From assembly GCA_028693155.1 (NCBI GenBank), contig JAQUVY010000009.1, forward strand, positions 1 to 46,113: 46,113 nucleotides of DNA. The letters run 5' to 3'. Source of the stretch: Eubacteriales bacterium (lineage in GTDB: Bacteria; Bacillota; Clostridia; Christensenellales; UMGS416). This document shows positions 42,503 through 46,113 of this stretch, piece by piece. Both the position numbers and the translations under genes were made by a program. How positions within the stretch are numbered: the first letter of the stretch is position 1; each line of letters opens with the position of its first letter. Below the pieces are notes generated by a model, which did not search any database, was not told the DNA's origin, and saw only the letters and a program-made list of their open reading frames with translations.

Positions 42503-42526
42503 AAAGAAAAATTAGCCATAGCTTAC
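42485..42526 (+). repeat. Twin 15-bp operator-like repeats in the feoAB promoter
   Basis: TAAGCCATCGCTTAC (42485-42499) and TTAGCCATAGCTTAC (42512-42526) match at 13 of 15 positions and start 27 nt apart. The first is nearly palindromic (GTAAGC-CATC-GCTTAC) and overlaps the -35/-10 spacer and the -10; the second covers the transcription start and leader. This is the layout of a repressor-controlled promoter, most likely iron-dependent (DtxR/IdeR- or Fur-like). The identity of the regulator is inferred. Confidence 0.6.
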
Positions 42527-42539
42527 TTTGGAGGAATGC

Positions 42540-42764
42540 ATGACGCTTGACCAAGTGCAAATCGGAAATTCGGCAAAAATATCCTCGGTAGGCGGGGAGG
42601 GCGCGCTGCGCCGCCGCTTGCTGGACATGGGACTGACACCGGGAACGACGATCATGGTGCGCAAGCGGGCGCCCATGGGAGATCCCATTGAGCTACAGCT
42701 CAGGGGGTATGAACTGACCTTGCGGGAAGAGGACGCACAGAAGATCGAGGTGGCAAGCCTATGA
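42540..42764 (+). CDS. feoA: FeoA ferrous iron transport accessory protein
   Basis: A 74-residue SH3-like protein: SVGGEGALRRRLLDMGLTPGTTIMVRKRAPMGDPIELQLRGYELTLREEDAQKIEV (described by its parts, LRRRLLDMGLTPG and GDPIELQLRGYEL, it matches FeoA throughout). It acts in the cytosol with FeoB. GGAGGA (42530-42535) and ATG 42540 define the start; an in-frame TTG at 42528 overlaps the RBS. It overlaps feoB by 4 nt. Confidence 0.95.
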   Translation: MTLDQVQIGNSAKISSVGGEGALRRRLLDMGLTPGTTIMVRKRAPMGDPIELQLRGYELTLREEDAQKIEVASL

Positions 42765-44770
42765 TCTTTGCGTTGGCAGGAAATCAGAATTGCGGAAAAA
42801 CCACGCTGTTTAATCAGCTTACCGGATCCAACCAACACGTGGGCAATTTCCCCGGCGTTACGGTAGAGCGTAAGGACGGGCAGATTCGCGGACATAAGGA
42901 AGCCACAGTGGTGGATCTGCCGGGGATCTATTCTCTTTCTCCCTACACCAACGAGGAGATCGTGACGCGGGATTTTCTTTTAAAGGATCGCCCCGACTGC
43001 ATCATAAACATCATTGACGCCACCAACATTGAGCGAAACCTGTACCTCACCTTGCAAATGATTGAACTAAATCTGCCCATGGTGTTGGCGCTGAACATGA
43101 TGGACGAGGTGCGCGCCAACGGCGGCGCCATCGACATTCATAAGCTGGAGGAGGAGCTGGGGATCCATGTGGTGCCAATCTCAGCCAGCAAGAACGAAGG
43201 CGTGGAGGAGCTGATCCAGGACGCGATCGAAGCGGCAAAGAAAAAGCAGATTCCCAAACGGCTGGACTTTTGCTCGGGCGCCGTCCACCGCGCCATTCAC
43301 TCGGTGGCGCATCTGGTGGAAGACCACGCGCGCAACGTCAACGTGCCGCCGCGCTTTGCGGCGACCAAGCTGATAGAGGGCGATGAACCCATGATGGCGA
43401 TGCTGGGGCTGTCGGACAACGAGAAGGACATGATTCAGCACAGCGTGACCGAGATGGAGGCCGAAACCGGCACCGACAAGCTGGCGGCCTTGGCCGATAT
43501 GCGATATGCGTTTATCGAGGAGCTGTGCGCGCAGACGGTCATCAAGGGCAGCGAAAGCAAGGAGCACGCCCGCAGCGTCAGGATCGACTCGGTGTTGACC
43601 CACAAATACCTGGCGATCCCCATTTTCCTGGGGATCATGATGCTGGTGTTCTGGCTGACCTTCGGCGTGATCGGAAGCGCCCTAAGCGACTGGCTTTCCA
43701 TGGGTATCGACTGGCTGACCGGCGTGGTCAGCAGCGCCCTGCTGGCTTATGGCATCAATCCCGTGGTTCATTCCCTGGTGATCGACGGCGTGTTCGCCGG
43801 GGTAGGCAGCGTGCTGTCGTTCCTGCCCATCATCGTGGTTTTGTTCTTCTTCCTGTCCTTGCTGGAGGACAGCGGCTATATGGCTCGCGTGGCGTTTGTC
43901 ATGGACAAGCTGCTGCGCAAGATCGGCCTTTCCGGCAGGAGCTTTGTGCCCATGCTCATCGGCTTTGGCTGTTCGGTGCCGGCGATCATGGCGACGCGCA
44001 CGCTGTCCAGCGAGAGGGACCGCAAAATGACCATCCTGCTGACGCCGTTCATGAGCTGCTCGGCCAAACTTCCTATTTATGCGGTTTTCACGGCGGCGTT
44101 TTTCCCGCGCAACGGTGCGCTGGTTATGATCTGCCTGTATGTGTTTGGAATTCTTTTGGGTGTGGTGAGCGGTCTTATCCTTAAAAAGACGGCGTTTAAG
44201 GGCAACCCGGTTCCCTTTGTCATGGAGCTGCCCAACTATCGCCTGCCCAGCCCCAAAAGTGTGCTGCTGCTCATGTGGGATAAGGCGAAGGACTTTTTGA
44301 CCCGCGCCTTTACCGTCATCTTTGTGGCCACGCTCATCATATGGTTTTTGCAGACCTTTGACACACGGCTGAACGTGGTGGCGTCCAGCGACGCAAGCAT
44401 GCTGGCGGGCATCGGGCGTATGCTCAGCCCCATTTTCATTCCCCTGGGCTTTGCCGACTGGCGCGCCTCCACGGCGCTGATCACCGGCCTTTCCGCCAAG
44501 GAAGCGGTGGTCAGCACCTTGGCCGTGCTGACCAATACCTCCATCGCCACGCTGCCTGAGGCGCTGGGGCAAATGTTCTCCCCGCTGGCGGCCGTGGCTT
44601 ATCTGGTGTTTACGCTGCTGTATACGCCCTGCATCGCGGCGATCAGCGCCGTTAAGCGCGAGATGAACAGCGTTTGGAGCGCTATCGTGGTGGCGTGTTA
44701 TCAAACCGGGACTGCCTGGCTGGTGGCCTGCGTGGTTTACCAAGCAGGGCGGCTTTTCGGGTTGGCATAA
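42761..44770 (+). CDS. feoB: Ferrous iron transporter FeoB
   Basis: A 669-residue Fe2+ uptake protein. The N-terminal G domain has G1 GNQNCGKTTLFNQLTG, G2 NFPGVTVERKDG, G3 DLPGIYSL and G4 NMMD, followed by a helical GDI-like domain to about 260 and about nine membrane helices with two Gate motifs (VPMLIGFGCSVPAIMATRT and FMSCSAKLPIY). The length is normal for Clostridia. No feoC follows. It is co-translated with feoA and probably induced by iron limitation through the promoter repeats. Confidence 0.97.
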   Translation: MIFALAGNQNCGKTTLFNQLTGSNQHVGNFPGVTVERKDGQIRGHKEATVVDLPGIYSLSPYTNEEIVTRDFLLKDRPDCIINIIDATNIERNLYLTLQMIELNLPMVLALNMMDEVRANGGAIDIHKLEEELGIHVVPISASKNEGVEELIQDAIEAAKKKQIPKRLDFCSGAVHRAIHSVAHLVEDHARNVNVPPRFAATKLIEGDEPMMAMLGLSDNEKDMIQHSVTEMEAETGTDKLAALADMRYAFIEELCAQTVIKGSESKEHARSVRIDSVLTHKYLAIPIFLGIMMLVFWLTFGVIGSALSDWLSMGIDWLTGVVSSALLAYGINPVVHSLVIDGVFAGVGSVLSFLPIIVVLFFFLSLLEDSGYMARVAFVMDKLLRKIGLSGRSFVPMLIGFGCSVPAIMATRTLSSERDRKMTILLTPFMSCSAKLPIYAVFTAAFFPRNGALVMICLYVFGILLGVVSGLILKKTAFKGNPVPFVMELPNYRLPSPKSVLLLMWDKAKDFLTRAFTVIFVATLIIWFLQTFDTRLNVVASSDASMLAGIGRMLSPIFIPLGFADWRASTALITGLSAKEAVVSTLAVLTNTSIATLPEALGQMFSPLAAVAYLVFTLLYTPCIAAISAVKREMNSVWSAIVVACYQTGTAWLVACVVYQAGRLFGLA

Positions 44771-44782
44771 AGGAGAATTACA

Positions 44783-45751
44783 ATGGACTATTCCCGACAT
44801 GTTCCAGAGGATTTCAGCGGAGTTGTTTCCGTGCAGCGCAAGGGGGAGGCGCTGTGGCGGCGGGCATACGGTTACGCAGATCTGCCCAATGGCCGGCCGA
44901 ACCTGGAGAACACCCGCTTTGGCGTGGCGTCGGGCGCAAAGGCGTTTACTGCCGTGGGCATTATGACGCTCATCCGGGACGGCAAGCTTGTCCTTGGCAC
45001 AGCGCTGGGCGAGGTTTTTCCCGAGGGGATGGGCAAGATCGACCCCGCGGTGACCATCGCGCAGCTGCTGACCCATACTTCGGGTATTTATGATTATTGC
45101 GACGAAGCGGTGGTGGAGGACTACGCTGATCTGTGGAGAGACTTCCCCAATTATCGCATCCGCTGCAACGCAGACCTGCTGCCCCTGTTTCGGGATCACG
45201 GTATGCTGGAAAAGCCCGGCGAAAAATTCCGTTATAACAATTCTGGGTTCGTGCTGCTGGGTCTGGTGATGGAGAAGATCAGTGGGCTTGCGATGGAAGC
45301 GTATCTGCGCCGGGCGGTGTTCGCGCCGCTGGGCATGGCGGACACCGCCTATCCCGCGCTGGATCGTTTGCTGGCTAATTGCGCCAACGCCTACATACTC
45401 GATAAAAAAACAGGGGAGTATTACACCAACATCTACAGCATCGACGCCAAAGGCGGCGGCGCGGGCGGCGTGTTTACCACAGCTGCCGATGTGGAGAGCC
45501 TGTGGCGAGGGCTTTATGCCGGCGAGCTGCTGCCTCTGGCGATGGTGCGCGATATGCACACGCGCCATGCCGGAGGTCGCTACGGCTATGGCTTTTGGAT
45601 CCGGGAGGACGGAAACCCCAGCTTTCAGGGCGGCGATCCGGGGGTGGGGTTTGTGACCTCGTATGACCTGGCAACGCAGACCACGGTGACCGCGATAAGC
45701 AACTTCGAAAAAGACGTCTGGAAGATCCAGGACGACATCATGAAAAAGTGA
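44783..45751 (+). CDS. Serine hydrolase of the beta-lactamase/esterase family (class C-like)
   Basis: 322 residues with the active-site motifs S50-G-A-K53 (SxxK) in GVASGAKAFTAVG and Y151-N-N153 (YxN) in FRYNNSGFVLLG. LLTHTSGIYDY is another family hallmark. The third motif is not the KTG of true beta-lactamases; GGDPGVGF lies in its place, which favours an esterase, peptidase or DD-peptidase-like role. There is no signal peptide, so it is cytosolic. AAAGGAG precedes ATG 44783, 12 nt after feoB, so it may be read as a third gene of that operon; a functional link to iron is not evident. Confidence 0.88.
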   Translation: MDYSRHVPEDFSGVVSVQRKGEALWRRAYGYADLPNGRPNLENTRFGVASGAKAFTAVGIMTLIRDGKLVLGTALGEVFPEGMGKIDPAVTIAQLLTHTSGIYDYCDEAVVEDYADLWRDFPNYRIRCNADLLPLFRDHGMLEKPGEKFRYNNSGFVLLGLVMEKISGLAMEAYLRRAVFAPLGMADTAYPALDRLLANCANAYILDKKTGEYYTNIYSIDAKGGGAGGVFTTAADVESLWRGLYAGELLPLAMVRDMHTRHAGGRYGYGFWIREDGNPSFQGGDPGVGFVTSYDLATQTTVTAISNFEKDVWKIQDDIMKK

Positions 45752-45837
45752 CGGAGTCCCCTGCGCAAGAGAGTCTCAAAAAGGCATCACCTACCCGGTT
45801 GATTAGAACCAAGAAAAATGGACATTGAATAAAAAGG

Positions 45838-45876
45838 CCTCCAATCGTAAGATAGAAGTACGATTGGAGGTCTTTT
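45838..45876 (+). terminator. Strong hairpin upstream of the IS remnant
   Basis: A perfect 12-bp stem CCTCCAATCGTA / TACGATTGGAGG with a 9-nt loop, followed by TCTTTT and preceded by an A-run. It can terminate transcription coming from feoAB and the hydrolase. It sits only 3 nt before the transposase OrfA start, so it may belong to the insertion sequence as a shield against read-through. Confidence 0.75.
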
Positions 45877-45878
45877 AT

Positions 45879-45998
45879 ATGTCAGGGAAAAAAGGGATAT
45901 CACATTATCCGGATAGCTTGAAAGAACAAATCCGGAAAGAAAACGAAGCAGGTGCCAGCATAAAAGGATTAGGACAAAAATATGGCATTGGTGACAGG
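45879..45998 (+). pseudogene. IS3-family OrfA N-terminal fragment
   Basis: From ATG 45879 about 40 codons read [20 protein letters not shown], then [19 protein letters not shown], the N-terminal helix-turn-helix of an IS3/IS150-group OrfA. After about 45998 the sequence no longer fits OrfA; the frame stays open to the window edge but reads through an inverted OrfB piece. Broken copy. Confidence 0.7.
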
Positions 45999-46113
45999 TA
46001 CAGTTTTTGCCCAAATAAGCTGAATTCGGTCACATCGGTGACCCACTTCCGGTTGGGCTTGTCTGCTTCAAAATTACGCTCCAGCAGATTTGGCGCGATC
46101 TTGCCAACTTCAC
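45994..46113 (-). pseudogene. IS3-family OrfB (integrase-type transposase) fragment
   Basis: On the minus strand from the window edge, frame beginning at 46111: [19 protein letters not shown], then [17 protein letters not shown]. This is the start of the DDE (rve) domain of IS3-family OrfB, with the first catalytic Asp in WVTDVTEF. Homology stops at about 45994-46000, where it meets the OrfA fragment in the opposite direction. Its 5' part lies beyond the window. Confidence 0.75.

Noticed and set aside
42485-42526. A CIRCE or CtsR element for clpB in the shared upstream region
   Set aside because: The repeats here are TAAGC/GCTTA type, not TTAGCACTC...GAGTGCTAA, and they sit on the feoAB side of the divergent region.
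1-46113. tRNA, rRNA, CRISPR arrays, prophage genes
   Set aside because: No sequence stretch with the required repeats, structures or signature proteins was seen while reading both strands.

Overview
The window looks like a chromosomal segment of a fairly GC-rich, Gram-positive anaerobe of the class Clostridia (Oscillospiraceae- or Christensenellales-like; family level is a guess). The signs are strong AAGGAGG-type ribosome binding sites, TTGACA/TATAAT promoters, PcrA instead of UvrD, the yerC-pcrA-ligA order, the tepA-ylzJ pair, a CotS-like kinase, a LysM protein without signal peptide and a corrinoid-protein activator. Genes are densely packed in short operons closed by clear intrinsic terminators. 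I see no rRNA, tRNA or CRISPR array.

Region 1 (1-17069) is a cell-surface polysaccharide locus. A 3'-truncated RffA/WecE-type sugar aminotransferase (minus strand) diverges from a polytopic GT-C-like protein. Then two promoters (2819-2907) start what looks like one 14-kb operon of ten genes: two family-2 glycosyltransferases, the four dTDP-L-rhamnose genes (rfbA, rfbC, rfbB, rfbD), an ABC polysaccharide exporter (Wzm and Wzt), a 1461-residue multi-module protein (methyltransferase-like, coiled coil, WbsX and two RgpF-like modules), and a DUF2142-type membrane protein, closed by a strong hairpin. A rhamnose-containing polymer appears to be built on the cytoplasmic face and exported by Wzm/Wzt. 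The most unusual feature is that the exporter ATPase and the giant glycosyltransferase carry the same zinc-ribbon plus degenerate methyltransferase module, and that the permease carries an extra ectodomain.

Region 2 (17073-24841) holds a three-gene ABC-2 exporter operon (minus) behind a leader peptide and terminator that look like an attenuator, a four-LysM protein, a small lipoprotein apparently starting at ATT, tepA-ylzJ, a [2Fe-2S]/ASKHA corrinoid activator and an unknown membrane protein.

Region 3 (24977-36207) is housekeeping: yerC, pcrA, ligA, followed by an SGNH hydrolase and an APH/CotS-like kinase, a convergent calcium/cation antiporter, and a heterodimeric ABC exporter pair.

Region 4 (36321-46113) holds katA with a palindrome and a structured 5' leader, a 3-hydroxyisobutyrate-type dehydrogenase, a ribbon-helix-helix protein in operon with clpB, feoA-feoB behind a promoter with twin operator-like repeats, a serine hydrolase, and at the right edge two oppositely oriented remnants of an IS3-family element.
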